64,000 nucleotides of DNA from G963665975 sp963665975 (lineage in GTDB: Bacteria; Bacteroidota; Rhodothermia; Rhodothermales; Bin80). The stretch spans positions 124,001 to 188,000 of the forward strand of contig OY762508.1 of the NCBI GenBank assembly GCA_963665975.1, read 5' to 3'. Below are positions 39,220 to 48,579 of the stretch, piece after piece. The notes beneath the pieces are model-generated. The model saw only the letters and a list, made by a program, of their open reading frames with translations. It was not told where the DNA came from and ran no database searches. Within the stretch, counting starts at the first letter, position 1. Every line of letters begins with the position of its first letter. A program made the translations under genes and the position numbers.

Positions 39220-40711
39220 TCATCTCATCAACACTGCCCTTGTAGTCACAACCTTTCCGGTGGCCTTCTGCTCGAAAGCAAAGAAGTATACCCCGCTTGC
39301 ACGGCTTTCCATGTTTACAGGCACCGTAACGGAACCGGAAATCAGGTTTGCGAACGAGCGCTCCTCCACGAGCTGTCCAAGTACATTGAAAACGCGCATC
39401 TCATAATCACCGCTTCGGTCCAGGGTGACGCGCATCGTCGTCGCCGGATTGAACGGATTGGGATAGAGACTCTCAATAGCAAACCCATCAGGGATCTCGC
39501 GATCGTCATCCACGCCAACACTGAGCGCCCCGGTGATGACGAAGGTCATCGACGCTCTTTCCAGCTTGGCCGCCACCTCCGCTTTCCGAGAATGGAGTGG
39601 CCATGAGCGTGAACGTCCCTTGCTGTAGTAAAGCCTCCGGAGCCGGATTGTAATCTCCTCCTACGTCTCCCGCGAGTGCATATGGCGGTGCCGTCTCTGT
39701 CTTCACATCTACACCATTAAGCGTGAAGACCACGCTGCCTACGTCCACGAATGCAGCCTGAATGTTAAGGTTTGACGTTGCCGCGTCCAGGTCGAGGGTA
39801 TCACCCTCGGCAATTTCCCCGATGGGCATGTCGGCGTCCGCATCTATCAGAACGAAACCAGGGAAAGCGAAGTCTATCTCACGCGTGATGCCCATATTAC
39901 CTGATCCTCCACCGGCGGACCAAGGAGTCACACTGAGGCCATAGACACCAGCTTCGGGTACATACGGGTGGTAATCGCCACCTGAATCTCCCCAGAGCGC
40001 CCAGGGCTGACCACTTTCCGTTCGATCAAATTCTGTCCCCGCAATCTGAAAGTTCATGCTACCGACGCCTTCGGAGCCATCTGCACGGACATTCAGGCTG
40101 TCTGGCACTACGTCCCGGTAGAGATTCTTCATGTCCCCCTCAAGCGTCAAGAGATCGACGAGATCTAGGTCCGTCTCTGCATCAACCAGCCACAAGGCGG
40201 TGACAACCAGGCTCGAATCCACCATGACTTCGACGGGTGTACCCGTCACTTCGAAGCTCACGCTAAGCGAGTCCGGCGAGCGAACCGATTCGGTCGCACC
40301 TGCGGGCGTGTAGAAGGGGGTGGCCCGCACCTCGTAGCTCCCCGGATCGGGATTCCAGATGAAATAGTCACCGCCGGTATCGCCATATAGCGCATATGGA
40401 GGAGCTGATTCGCATCGATGACTGTAATTCGCAACCCCATTGAAGATCTGGGTGAAGCAAACTCGGTCAATATGGAAATCGCCTGAGTCGGCAACCGCCT
40501 GAACATTGAGGTTCTGGCTGGCCAGAGAGTCAAGTGGAACCACGAACCCGTCTTCGAGAACGGCCAGCGGGGTATCAGTATCCGCATCCATAAGGTTAAA
40601 CATGGTGATCGACGGGACCTGCTGGGCATATAGGCTCATGCTCATTACAGGCAGGAGCACTGCAAAGAAAAGGACCCGCCCCAATAGCCGGGGAATCGTA
40701 GCGTTTTTCAT
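39220..40711 (-). pseudogene. T9SS cargo with PPYALxGDxGGDY repeats, frameshifted before its sorting domain
   Basis: ATG 40711 starts a signal peptide (VLFFAVLLPVMSMSLYAQ) and three similar domains. Each has a D/A-rich opening (DADTDTPLAVL, DAETDLDLVDL, DADADMPIGEI), an NLNIQA or SLNVRA strand and a closing PPYALYGDTGGDY-like motif (second copy QPWALWGDSGGDY). Near 39550-39560, after GGGGQAGKS, the frame must shift to continue with SMTFVITGALSVG and the tail LYPNPFNPATTMRVTL to VYFFAFEQKATG, a T9SS sorting domain ending at 39220. One base is lost or gained, so the secreted form lacks its export tail unless the shift is a sequencing error. The fold is probably malectin-like or another carbohydrate-binding type. 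Confidence 0.7.
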
Positions 40712-40879
40712 GACTTAGTCCGGTTGGGTTAAACTCGACAACGGCGTCTTGTTAGTGGTCATCCATCGAAGCGCGAGCAAGTCAAGGACAGGCAATGCCA
40801 ATCGGCTACCGGCTACGCCATGACCGGTATTTATCGCGCCTCCGTGAATCTCGTGTAAATTTTAAACACTGCAGTCCTT

Positions 40880-41517
40880 AAATGCAAGGAGGATCTTGCC
40901 AAACTACCCAGAGCAATTGGTGGTAGCGATAGGCTGAGAGCGTGATCCTGTGCAAGTAGCAAGGAATTAAGAGGATAACCGATACCTTTGCGCCGTCGCC
41001 TCCGGACAAATAGGCCATCCACCACCACGGTGGTCTCGCAGGGGCGGATTCCGGTCGCAAACCCTGCGGCACGCGCACAGCGATCCCTCGCTGCTGCTTG
41101 ACAGGAAGCCGGGTACACGCAACCATGGCGAAAACGGCGGTATTCAGTGCAGCAGGCGTAGCAGTTGATCTACGGTGAGCGCAAGCACGCCGAACATCAG
41201 GGGACACGTCACTTTCTGGTGACCACGCACACGCACGCGAACACAACGCTTCACTCGGTACATCGCTCAGCCGCTCCCACCCACACAGACGCCGAAGCTT
41301 CGGGTCCGAGCGCACCCGCAAATGCAATGCCCTTGTCGTCGCAATATGGAACACACTTTAGGCCAATAAACGCGCGCGCAAGCGCTGCACGTTGCTTAAG
41401 CGGACGCCCCGGCATGTGATCCGGAATGCGTGGCAGAAGGCACTTGGCACTCGCCATCTCCAACACCATCAGGAGCTGCATGTGGCGCCCGGTCACAGGG
41501 CCAGGCACCTCATCCAT
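40880..41517 (-). pseudogene. DDE transposase remnant (IS4/IS1182-like)
   Basis: In one minus frame the region 41517-41380 reads MPGRPLKQRAALARAFIGLK; in another, 41354-41230 reads TTRALHLRVRSDPKLRRLC followed by GWERLSDVPSEALCSRAC. These are consecutive parts of the N-terminal region of a common transposase type (R-P-x-K-x-R-x-x-L-A-R-A-F then T-T-R-A-L ... LRRLCGWE ... VPSE). Frames are broken and the catalytic DDE domain is not recognisable. It is a dead insertion-sequence fragment; terminal repeats were not found. Confidence 0.6.
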
Positions 41518-42389
41518 CAGGGAAAAAGCTCCCGGTGACAACTGATCCAAGAACCTCGTTCCTTCTTTCTAAGGGACATCAGTGCCTCCGCTTTCTTCGC
41601 CTGTGCTGTAGCCCCGAAGATACCACTATCGGAAGCGCCTGTCCCTTGTTTTTCCTTCCTATACGCGAGAAAACCCCTATGTATCGCGGGTGCTGTAAGA
41701 GGTCTGATCAAGTCCACAATCTGCAACTGTTCTCTTCCCCCGTTGCGTACGGCACACGGGGCACCAGTTCGCCCAAGCTCCTCCTCACAAGCGATAAATC
41801 CTCTCGAATTAGGGGTCTTGCAAGAAGCTCGCAAGATCTGGACAAAAGCGTTTACAGCACCGACACGCAAAACAGCGGGCATGATAGAGACAGCTCCATG
41901 GCCTTTCTCGGACCGAACGATCAGCCTGAGCCATCGTAAGTATTGTGCCAATATTCCAGCAGGCGACCTCGCCCGAGAAGCTGCTCGCGCTGTGCCGTCG
42001 GCTAACCTGCCGGGTGCACCCGCGTCTCGGAATCCTCTCGGCACGCCGATTCCTGCGTGGTTGTATTCTATGTATATTATAGTGTACATTGGTTGATAGC
42101 AACACATTTTGGCTGGACAAGAATTGTCATGGTGCACTTGTGGCGCAACCGAGCAAGTGTGAAATGACCTCCAATGGCCTGTTTAGCTCGCTTCCGAGAA
42201 CGGGTCTATCACTTATCGCAGGGTTTGGTCACCGGGCTGGGTGTACCAATCGTTGCGATAAGTACTGTTTTCGTCCAATTGATGGCGTCAAAACCGTTAT
42301 TAGGTTTGGACAACGCCCTTTCCGATTCACTGTCCCGCTCCAATTAGTATTAACTCGAATAACGAGACAAAGACTCGAGAAGCGAAGCC
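41518..42389. other. No recognised gene; one long minus-strand frame and a regulatory-like motif
   Basis: A minus-strand frame at 41517-42137 (206 codons) adjoins the transposase remnant and may be part of the same dead element; its sequence (for example GREQLQIVDLIRPLTAP) is not recognised. A plus-strand frame on the same DNA (41430-41939) looks like chance. The right part (42061-42090) holds a TTGTAT/GTGTACATT motif similar to two others in the window and lies about 300 bases upstream of the D-lyxose isomerase gene. Confidence 0.35.
42061..42090 (+). promoter_or_regulatory. Operator-like repeat upstream of D-lyxose isomerase
   Basis: These 30 bases contain TTGTAT, TGTAT and a closing GTGTACATT in the same order and similar spacing as the motifs at 50621-50650 and (reverse) 48393-48422. 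It is the weakest of the three matches. A shared regulator of the carbohydrate genes is an inference; the binding protein is unknown. Confidence 0.35.
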
Positions 42390-42935
42390 ATGATAACCAG
42401 ATCAGAATTCAACAAGGCCCGGAAACGAGCCGCCGACATGATCAGAGAAGCCGGTATCATCATCACCGAGAAGGAAAGACAGGATATCGACGTCGTAGAT
42501 TTTGGATTAGGCCAGCTTGAAGTTGAGGGTGTCCAGATCCTGACCTACTTCAGTACCGATCGCATCAGTGCCAAAGTGCTGGTCCTCTTTCCCAATCAGA
42601 CTGAGCCGGAACACTGGCACCCTCCCGTCAATGACGATCCCGGAAAGGAGGAGATCGTCCGTTCGATATCCGGAAACCTGAGATTCTATGTTCCAGGTGA
42701 CGACAATATGGCGGTGGGATTTATCCCAGCCGGAAAGGATGATTACTACACCATGCGACACGAAGTGATCTTGCGGCCTGGTGAGCAGATTCACCTGCCA
42801 CCAGGGACGAAACACTGGTTTCAGTCGGGACCAGAGGGTTGCGTGCTTTACTCGTTCTCAACGTGTGTCCGGGACGGCCTCGATGGATTCACCGATCCAA
42901 ACATCATCCGGTCCACCAAAATCGTGGAAGACTAA
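42390..42935 (+). CDS. D-lyxose ketol-isomerase-type cupin
   Basis: This 181-residue cupin is read from ATG 42390 (GAAGCGAAGCC upstream is a weak ribosome site). Metal-binding residues are visible in PEHWHPP (His75, His77), KEEIV (Glu88) and GTKHWF (His142). The opening ITRSEFNKARKRAADMI, the central VVDFGLGQLEVEGV and the closing TDPNIIRSTKIVED fit the D-lyxose/D-mannose isomerase family, which interconverts D-lyxose with D-xylulose and D-mannose with D-fructose using Mn2+. It is followed by a strong hairpin and a TIM-barrel isomerase, suggesting a sugar pathway. A second, dead copy lies at 46.8-47.5 kb. Confidence 0.8.
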   Translation: MITRSEFNKARKRAADMIREAGIIITEKERQDIDVVDFGLGQLEVEGVQILTYFSTDRISAKVLVLFPNQTEPEHWHPPVNDDPGKEEIVRSISGNLRFYVPGDDNMAVGFIPAGKDDYYTMRHEVILRPGEQIHLPPGTKHWFQSGPEGCVLYSFSTCVRDGLDGFTDPNIIRSTKIVED

Positions 42936-42994
42936 GAGCCTGTTTGGTAAGATGGTTCCGCGCTCGTCTGCAGACCCACTTACCAAACAGGCTC
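42936..42994. repeat. 16-bp perfect inverted repeat (hairpin) between two sugar genes
   Basis: GAGCCTGTTTGGTAAG at 42936-42951 is repeated in perfect inverse orientation at 42979-42994, with a 27-base loop. It starts directly after the isomerase stop codon and ends 26 bases before the next gene. It could act as an mRNA hairpin that sets relative expression (no T-run follows, so it is not a classic intrinsic terminator), or be a miniature transposon relic with short arms. Confidence 0.75.
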
Positions 42995-43020
42995 GAAAGA
43001 CCACACCGACATAGACCATT

Positions 43021-43983
43021 ATGAAACTCAGCATCATCACAGCGTTCCTCGGTCGCACGCAGGATAGGTTCTCCGAGTACCAACAGCCTACATCTGTTCG
43101 CGACCGACTGGACCTCGTAACCCAGATCAAGGGTGTCGACGGCATTGAGATCGTCTACCCTCACGAAACTGGGGACCCCGTGGAAACCAAGTCCTGGATG
43201 GACGAGCGCGGTCTGAACTTCGCGGCGATCAATGCCAACATCAAGAAGGAACCGCGGTTCGTACCCGGGGCGTTGTCGCGGCCTAATTCGGAAATCAGAA
43301 GGGGCGCGATCGAGATAATCAAGGGCGCCAAGGATTATGCAAAGAAGGTTGGCGCCCCCCACGTGACGTGTTGCCCGCTTGCCGACGGGTACGACAATCT
43401 GTTTCAGGTCAACTACGCCAAGGCGTGGCGGTACATGATCGAAACCGTTGGAGAAGCGGCCGACTACCTGCCTGAAATCCCCCTCTTTATCGAGTACAAG
43501 TACTCTGAAACGAGGGTGCACTGTCATTTGTCAACGTGTGCGAAGACGTTGCTGTTGCTAAAAGAGGTTCGCAACCCAAGTGTCGGGGTAACCATCGACT
43601 TCGGCCATGGCATGTATGCGGCGGAAAACCCGGCGCAGAGTATTGCTCTTTGCGTAGAATCCGGCATCGACTACTATTTGCACACGAACGACAACGACAA
43701 CCGATTTGATTGGGACCTGGTGGGCGCAACGCGGAATTTTCTCCATTACGTAGAATTTCTGTTCTATGCGATGGAATTCGGGTACGACAAGTACTTCACA
43801 ACCGATGCTTCGCCGCGAGTCTTCGATATGCTTCGGTTCTTTAACAGCCATTCGGAGATCACCCTGGGAATCTGGCGACTGGTTCAGGATCTTGATCGTG
43901 CCAAGTACCTTCGTTTGATGGAGGAGGAGAACGCCGAAGAACTAATGGATCTGGTGAACCGAGAGATCTACCGGGTGACGTGA
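43021..43983 (+). CDS. Sugar phosphate isomerase/epimerase (TIM barrel)
   Basis: This 320-residue protein of the AP-endonuclease-2/xylose-isomerase-like TIM-barrel superfamily starts MKLSIITAFLGR. The metal-site strands are visible: IPLFIEYKYSE (Glu), VGVTIDFGHGMYA (Asp, His), YYLHTNDND (His, Asp) and a late Asp in KYFTTDASPR. Such proteins isomerise or epimerise ketoses and related sugars, or act on inositols. It lies downstream of the lyxose isomerase-type cupin in the same direction, separated by the hairpin at 42936-42994, so the two probably act in one pathway. The exact substrate is not readable. Confidence 0.85.
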   Translation: MKLSIITAFLGRTQDRFSEYQQPTSVRDRLDLVTQIKGVDGIEIVYPHETGDPVETKSWMDERGLNFAAINANIKKEPRFVPGALSRPNSEIRRGAIEIIKGAKDYAKKVGAPHVTCCPLADGYDNLFQVNYAKAWRYMIETVGEAADYLPEIPLFIEYKYSETRVHCHLSTCAKTLLLLKEVRNPSVGVTIDFGHGMYAAENPAQSIALCVESGIDYYLHTNDNDNRFDWDLVGATRNFLHYVEFLFYAMEFGYDKYFTTDASPRVFDMLRFFNSHSEITLGIWRLVQDLDRAKYLRLMEEENAEELMDLVNREIYRVT

Positions 43984-44080
43984 AGCGGTCGGACGCCAGT
44001 CTGAAGGCTTTGGAGTAGCATACCGGCAGACAACCTCAACAACTGAAACCAGTCTACGCGTTATCGGAGCGCGCTCAGGT

Positions 44081-46831
44081 ATGGTGTTGCTTCGCCCAGA
44101 GGCATATCGCATTAGGATCAGGGGCATTAGGATCAGGGGCGTTGGCATCACTGTGCTCGCGCTTATCCTGACGCCTCTCCTCCTGGCCGCTCAACCCGAG
44201 CGACCCTCCTTTAGCGTAGAGAGGGGATTCTATGATGCTCCATTCCACATCATTGTGGGCGCCAACGACCCGGGGGCCATCATTTACTACACGGTTGACG
44301 GCAGCACCCCTACACCGTCGGAAGGTTTTCCATTTGAAGATGATCTGTACATTTCGAAGACCATCGTGGTCAAGGCCGTCGCGGCGCTTCCTGACGGCCA
44401 GCTGTCAGATGTGGAGACGCATACCTACATCTTTGTGGACGATGTCGTCCGACAGCCGAAGGAAATCGATGGCTGGAAGGCCGACAGATACTGGGCCGGT
44501 GGGAATGCATATGTCGACCACGACTATGAAATGGATCCGGAAATCGTTGACCATCCGTCTTACAGCGATGAGATCAGGGCCGGATTACTCGCGATTCCTA
44601 CGATTTCGCTATCCATGGATCGCGACCTGTTCTGGCAGGTCTATGATGGTGACGCAGAGGAAGTAGTTACCGTTGAAGTCCTGTATCCAGACGACCCCGA
44701 AGCAAGTCACGCAAGCGTGGGAGGACTGGTCGCGCACAGCCACAATCGGCTAAAGAGGTCACTGCGTCTGACTTTTCGCTCCGAGTATGGTGATGGGAAG
44801 TTCGACACCGACCTCTTCAGGCGTGCCCTTTTTCACGGCGATTCAGCGACTGACGAGTTCGATCGCATTGTATTGCGGGGTGGCAATAACCGTTGCTGGG
44901 CACGAATCTGGAACGACGGCAAGGCCGCCTATACTCGCGACCAGTGGTACCGTGACACCCAGCTATCTATGTCGGGTGTTGGCGCCAGGGGCGTATTCGT
45001 CCATCTCTACATTAACGGCCTCTACTGGGGCCTATACAATCCTACCGAAAGACCAGACTCGTGGTTTGCCTCAGCATATTTCGGTGGCGACCGGGAAGAG
45101 TGGTTTTCGATAAGCCACGGCGGTACACACGGCGGCGATCCTGTGCGGTGGAACACGCTCACACGAGATATCATGCGGCGTGACCTCAGCAACCCATCCG
45201 ACTATGCTTTGATACGAGAATACATCGATGTCGCACAATTCGCAGACTATGTCATGCTGACATGGTTCACTCGGATGACAGACTGGCCACGCAACAACTG
45301 GTGGGCGGCGGTTCGAAACGTACCTCCCGGCAAGACGCAATTCTTTGGGTGGGACAATGAATGGTCCTGGTACAAGACTGGAAGCTACTCGTCCGGAGGC
45401 GCCTGGGTACATCCAGACTTCAGGTCAGGGACTTCCAGTACGAGTGCACACGCTGGCGGGCTGTGGCACGCATTGCGCAAGAATCCTGACTTCATGATGA
45501 TGTTTGCAGATCGGGTCTACAAGCACTCATTCAACGGAGGGGCGCTTTCCGACGATACATCTCGTCTGAGGTGGCAACAACTCAACGACCACGTCAGGGC
45601 GGCAATTGTAGCAGAGTCTGCACGGTGGGGCGATGCCATGGAAGAACGCGGGCACTCTACCCGCACGCGGGACGTCGATTGGCAGAATGAAGTTGATGCC
45701 GTCGACGCACTCATGAATGGAAATGTGGAGAGATTCATATCCGCACTTAAAAGAGAAGGCTACTATCCCTCATTGTTGCCTGCAGTCTTCAGTATACCTG
45801 GCGGTGAGGTGGCGGGAGCAACGACACTCAGCATCTCGAATCCAAACCCCTTCGGAACTGGCGAGATTCTCTACACAACGGACGGCACCGATCCGCGCCT
45901 GCCCGGCGGAGATGTTTCACCTCATGCATTTAGAGCGAGGACCAACGCTTCGGTTCAAGTAGACCGGACGACGCTGGTTCGGGTACGGATACTCGACGAA
46001 ACAACATGGAGCCCCCTCCATGAGGCGCTCTACATAATTGAGGCCGGCTATGTACCCCTCAAGGTTACCGAGCTGATGTACCACCCGGACCAATGCATGC
46101 AGCGCGACCCGGACGACTGCGAATTCATCGAGCTGCAGAACACGGGGAATACCACTATTGATCTTTACGGAGCGTCATTCTCTGATGGGATTGGCTTCGC
46201 CTTCTCCGACCCTACGAGCATAGAACCGGGAGCGTTTCTCGTTCTTGCCTCTGACTCGGCGGGGTTCCGCCAGCGGTACGGGTTCGGTCCTTTCGGGCAA
46301 TACACGGGGCGACTGTCCAACAAGGGTGAGTCGCTGGCACTCGAGCACGCGTTTGGAGACGTCATCTGGGAAATGGAGTACAAGGATCGAACGCCCTGGC
46401 CAGAGGGAGCCGACGGGGACGGCTACTCGCTGGTACTTGTGCAGCCGGACCAACAACGTCCGCCAAATTTGCCTTCCAGCTGGCGTACGAGCTCTTCGGT
46501 AGGGGGTTCACCAGGTGCACACGATGCTGCATCAACATCAGTGATGACACCCCAGACTAATTGCCGCCATGCCGTCGGCAGTCCGTATCCGAATCCGGTT
46601 CATGATCGCGTTACCATACCGGTCGAAGTGTGCAGGCCAACGTCCATCCACGTAGCCTTGTATGACCTCCTTGGGCGAAGTGTGGAATACATGCATGACG
46701 TTCGTGTTCATCCGGGTTCGCATGGGGTCGAGGTGAATCTGCCTCCCGTCTCGCCGGGGATTTACCTAATGCACCTGGGAGACGGAGACACACTGCAAGG
46801 CAGACGGCTAATCGTCGTCCTGAATCGTTAG
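44081..46831 (+). CDS. CotH-like, chitobiase C-terminal and lamin-tail multidomain protein with T9SS sorting domain
   Basis: This 916-residue secreted protein has, in order, a signal peptide (GITVLALILTPLLLAAQ), a chitobiase/hexosaminidase C-terminal-type domain (FYDAPFHIIVGA, GAIIYYTVDGSTPT), and a central CotH-kinase-like domain (INGLYWGLYNPTERPDSWFA, FFGWDNEWSWY). A second chitobiase-type domain (GEILYTTDGTDPRLPGG), a lamin-tail domain (VTELMYHPD, CEFIELQNTGNTTIDLYG) and a sorting tail (AVGSPYPNPVHDRVTIPVEV) follow. It is probably presented at the cell surface; whether the CotH part phosphorylates proteins here is unknown. The first residues contain a short tandem repeat (RIRGIRIRGV), and a start after it would be just as good. 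Confidence 0.82.
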   Translation: MVLLRPEAYRIRIRGIRIRGVGITVLALILTPLLLAAQPERPSFSVERGFYDAPFHIIVGANDPGAIIYYTVDGSTPTPSEGFPFEDDLYISKTIVVKAVAALPDGQLSDVETHTYIFVDDVVRQPKEIDGWKADRYWAGGNAYVDHDYEMDPEIVDHPSYSDEIRAGLLAIPTISLSMDRDLFWQVYDGDAEEVVTVEVLYPDDPEASHASVGGLVAHSHNRLKRSLRLTFRSEYGDGKFDTDLFRRALFHGDSATDEFDRIVLRGGNNRCWARIWNDGKAAYTRDQWYRDTQLSMSGVGARGVFVHLYINGLYWGLYNPTERPDSWFASAYFGGDREEWFSISHGGTHGGDPVRWNTLTRDIMRRDLSNPSDYALIREYIDVAQFADYVMLTWFTRMTDWPRNNWWAAVRNVPPGKTQFFGWDNEWSWYKTGSYSSGGAWVHPDFRSGTSSTSAHAGGLWHALRKNPDFMMMFADRVYKHSFNGGALSDDTSRLRWQQLNDHVRAAIVAESARWGDAMEERGHSTRTRDVDWQNEVDAVDALMNGNVERFISALKREGYYPSLLPAVFSIPGGEVAGATTLSISNPNPFGTGEILYTTDGTDPRLPGGDVSPHAFRARTNASVQVDRTTLVRVRILDETTWSPLHEALYIIEAGYVPLKVTELMYHPDQCMQRDPDDCEFIELQNTGNTTIDLYGASFSDGIGFAFSDPTSIEPGAFLVLASDSAGFRQRYGFGPFGQYTGRLSNKGESLALEHAFGDVIWEMEYKDRTPWPEGADGDGYSLVLVQPDQQRPPNLPSSWRTSSSVGGSPGAHDAASTSVMTPQTNCRHAVGSPYPNPVHDRVTIPVEVCRPTSIHVALYDLLGRSVEYMHDVRVHPGSHGVEVNLPPVSPGIYLMHLGDGDTLQGRRLIVVLNR
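44111..44140 (+). repeat. Perfect 15-bp tandem duplication
   Basis: ATTAGGATCAGGGGC occurs twice in tandem just before the signal-peptide codons of the CotH-like gene, encoding Ile-Arg-Ile-Arg-Gly-type repeats. It is probably a replication-slippage product and keeps the reading frame. Confidence 0.9.
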
Positions 46832-47451
46832 CCGGCACGCAAATCAGGCGAGCCCACCGTGACGGAGTAGACACGCGTTGCACGAAAGGGTTCTTTGGGT
46901 TCCGGGGGACACTTGCAATCAGTCAGTTTGATTAAGCAGCCTCTCCGGTCCTTGAAGATGTTGCGCGTTTCGCCAGCACGGTTCCGAAACGTGATAGTGA
47001 CTGCGCCCTCCGGCCGACCCTGAAACCAGTGTTCGGTGTTCGACGAGATGGAGTGCTGGACTCCCGCTTCGAGGATTACCTCGTGGTAGACAGTGTAGTG
47101 AGCTTCTTTTCCCGGCGGCACCGCCACATTCGGGTTATTGGCGGGCCCAGGCACATAAACTCTTGCCAGGCCGCACAACACACGCATCGTTTCTTCCGTT
47201 CCAGCCTCCCCTTCATACGGAGGATGTACATGCTGCAGCAAAAGCTGGCCGGGTAACAACTTGATGAGACCGACTCTGACCCTGGCGATTCACAATAGAT
47301 CTACCCAGACGAATCCTTCCGACTCAAAGTGACCGAGACCGAAATCATCAACGGCAAGCGCACTCAAATCACCGGCTGAGAGCATAAAGCCGGATTGGGA
47401 GATCAACTTTAGAGCCTGACCACGGAAAGACTCTCGGTCCGTGAAGGCCAA
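46828..47451 (-). pseudogene. Second D-lyxose isomerase-type gene with in-frame TGA
   Basis: A minus frame open from about TTG 47451 reads ESFRGQALKLISQSGF, VDDFGLGHFESEGFVWVDLL, then TGA at 47292-47290. It continues in the same frame with VRVGLIKLLPGQLLLQHVHPP, EETMRVLCGLARVYVPGP, and ISSNTEHWFQGRPEGAVTI to the stop at 46828. This is the same family as the gene at 42.4 kb, with metal ligands (HVHPP, Glu, TEHWF) kept. One nonsense codon in an otherwise clean frame suggests recent inactivation. The 143-codon 3' part lacks the N-terminal strands. It lies directly downstream of a TIM-barrel isomerase gene in the same direction, mirroring the intact pair. Confidence 0.8.
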
Positions 47452-47463
47452 GGCGCTTGGGGC

Positions 47464-48357
47464 TCAAGTCGATTGTTGCTGCTTAGTCTCCCCCGTAGGC
47501 TGGTAAAATCGGCACTGCTCCAGACACGATTCGAGGTGGGCCTTGCCTTCGCGATAGGCCTCGATCACCTCATTTGCCTCGCAGGCGATTTCGATATCTA
47601 GACTCCCGGTATAACCGGCCGACGCGAGATTGTCCAGCAGAGGAACCCAGTCGATAGTTCCTCGGTCTGGCGCAAGTGACTTGTTCACCATCCCGTCATT
47701 GTCGCTAAGATGTACGCCGAAAATTCGATCCTGCAGTAGGAAGGGGAGCAACGGTACGATCTCACCGGACGCCCAGGCATGTCCGGTATCGAGGTTGATA
47801 CCAAGATCAGGTGAATCAAGTACACGGCAGACCTCTTGGAACCCGGCCATGCCTCCCATTACCGAATAGGGTAGGATTTCGACAGCCATCCTCAGCCCTG
47901 CATCAACAACGATGTGCAGAAACCCGGCAAGTTTCTCATGCAGACGCTTGCTAACGTCTGCGTACCAATTGGGTCCCGATACGGTGTTCCAGTCAACCTT
48001 GAGTGCGGCCATCGGCACTGTCAGCACCTCGGTCCAGTCACACGTCTTCGCGATCTCGACCACCCGTCTCAGAGAATCCTTTCCTGTTTCGGCATTCAGA
48101 TGTTCGGGCCTAGAGAAATACTTCAGCATGAAGTGGGCAACGAACTGTGTCATCGTCATCCCAAGGGACGTCGCCACGTCGTGCACGGCGCGCGCACCTC
48201 CCGTCGACCATTCGCCGAGTCGTTCTTCGTGGAACACTTCTCCCTGATAACCCTCGTACCCGAGACTTGCTGCCTCCTTCAAGGCGGCGCTGAAATCTGA
48301 AATCCCGAAGTCCTTGCCATAGCGGGAGAAAACGAACGCGGGGCTCACTCCGTACAT
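47464..48357 (-). CDS. Sugar phosphate isomerase/epimerase (TIM barrel), second copy
   Basis: This 297-residue protein of the xylose-isomerase-like TIM-barrel superfamily has metal-site strands visible as RMAVEILPYSV (Glu), LGINLDTGHAWA (Asp, His), IFGVHLSDNDG (His, Asp) and SLDIEIACEA (Glu). It starts MYGVSPAFVFSRYG, without a signal peptide. It is a distant paralog of the 43-kb gene. Its downstream neighbour is the TGA-killed lyxose isomerase gene, so the pathway of this unit may be incomplete. An operator-like triple repeat lies 36-65 bases upstream of the start. Confidence 0.85.
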   Translation of the reverse strand: MYGVSPAFVFSRYGKDFGISDFSAALKEAASLGYEGYQGEVFHEERLGEWSTGGARAVHDVATSLGMTMTQFVAHFMLKYFSRPEHLNAETGKDSLRRVVEIAKTCDWTEVLTVPMAALKVDWNTVSGPNWYADVSKRLHEKLAGFLHIVVDAGLRMAVEILPYSVMGGMAGFQEVCRVLDSPDLGINLDTGHAWASGEIVPLLPFLLQDRIFGVHLSDNDGMVNKSLAPDRGTIDWVPLLDNLASAGYTGSLDIEIACEANEVIEAYREGKAHLESCLEQCRFYQPTGETKQQQST

Positions 48358-48392
48358 CTGTTCCGTTAGCTAGACTATAACTTTGGCAACCG

Positions 48393-48422
48393 ATGTATAC
48401 AATGTACACAATGCTACACAAT
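48393..48422 (-). promoter_or_regulatory. Operator-like triple ATTGT repeat upstream of epimerase gene
   Basis: Read on the minus strand, ATTGT recurs three times with 10- and 9-base spacing and the last copy runs into TATACAT. The last 20 bases match the motif upstream of the MFS gene at 17 of 20 positions (consensus ATTGTnTnnATTGTnTACAT). It sits just upstream of the minus-strand epimerase start, a suitable place for a promoter-proximal operator. The regulator is unknown. Confidence 0.5.
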
Positions 48423-48458
48423 GTGGAACGGGGCGCAACGGACCGGTGGTAGGATGCA

Positions 48459-48579
48459 CCTAGTGGGTTCGTAATGCGTTGTTCTCATCTGGCTCGAACA
48501 AAAGAGCGCTCGAATTAGGCGAGAATCAGCGCTGTTCTCATTGCCTCACCCGATCAAGTTGGGTTGCGAACCCACTAGG
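48459..48579. repeat. 121-bp miniature inverted-repeat element
   Basis: CCTAGTGGGTTCG at 48459-48471 recurs in inverse orientation at 48567-48579; over 16 bases the arms match at 15. The arms enclose about 89 bases with no coding. Size and structure fit a MITE-like element. Its right arm supplies the stop codon (TAG, 48577-48575) of the broken IclR frame, so it probably inserted at or near that gene's 3' end. No clear target duplication was seen. Confidence 0.6.

Noticed and set aside
41430..41939. Plus-strand frame of 169 codons opposite the transposase remnant region
   Set aside because: It has low-complexity Ser/Pro/Arg composition and no start signal, and the opposite strand carries recognisable transposase pieces.
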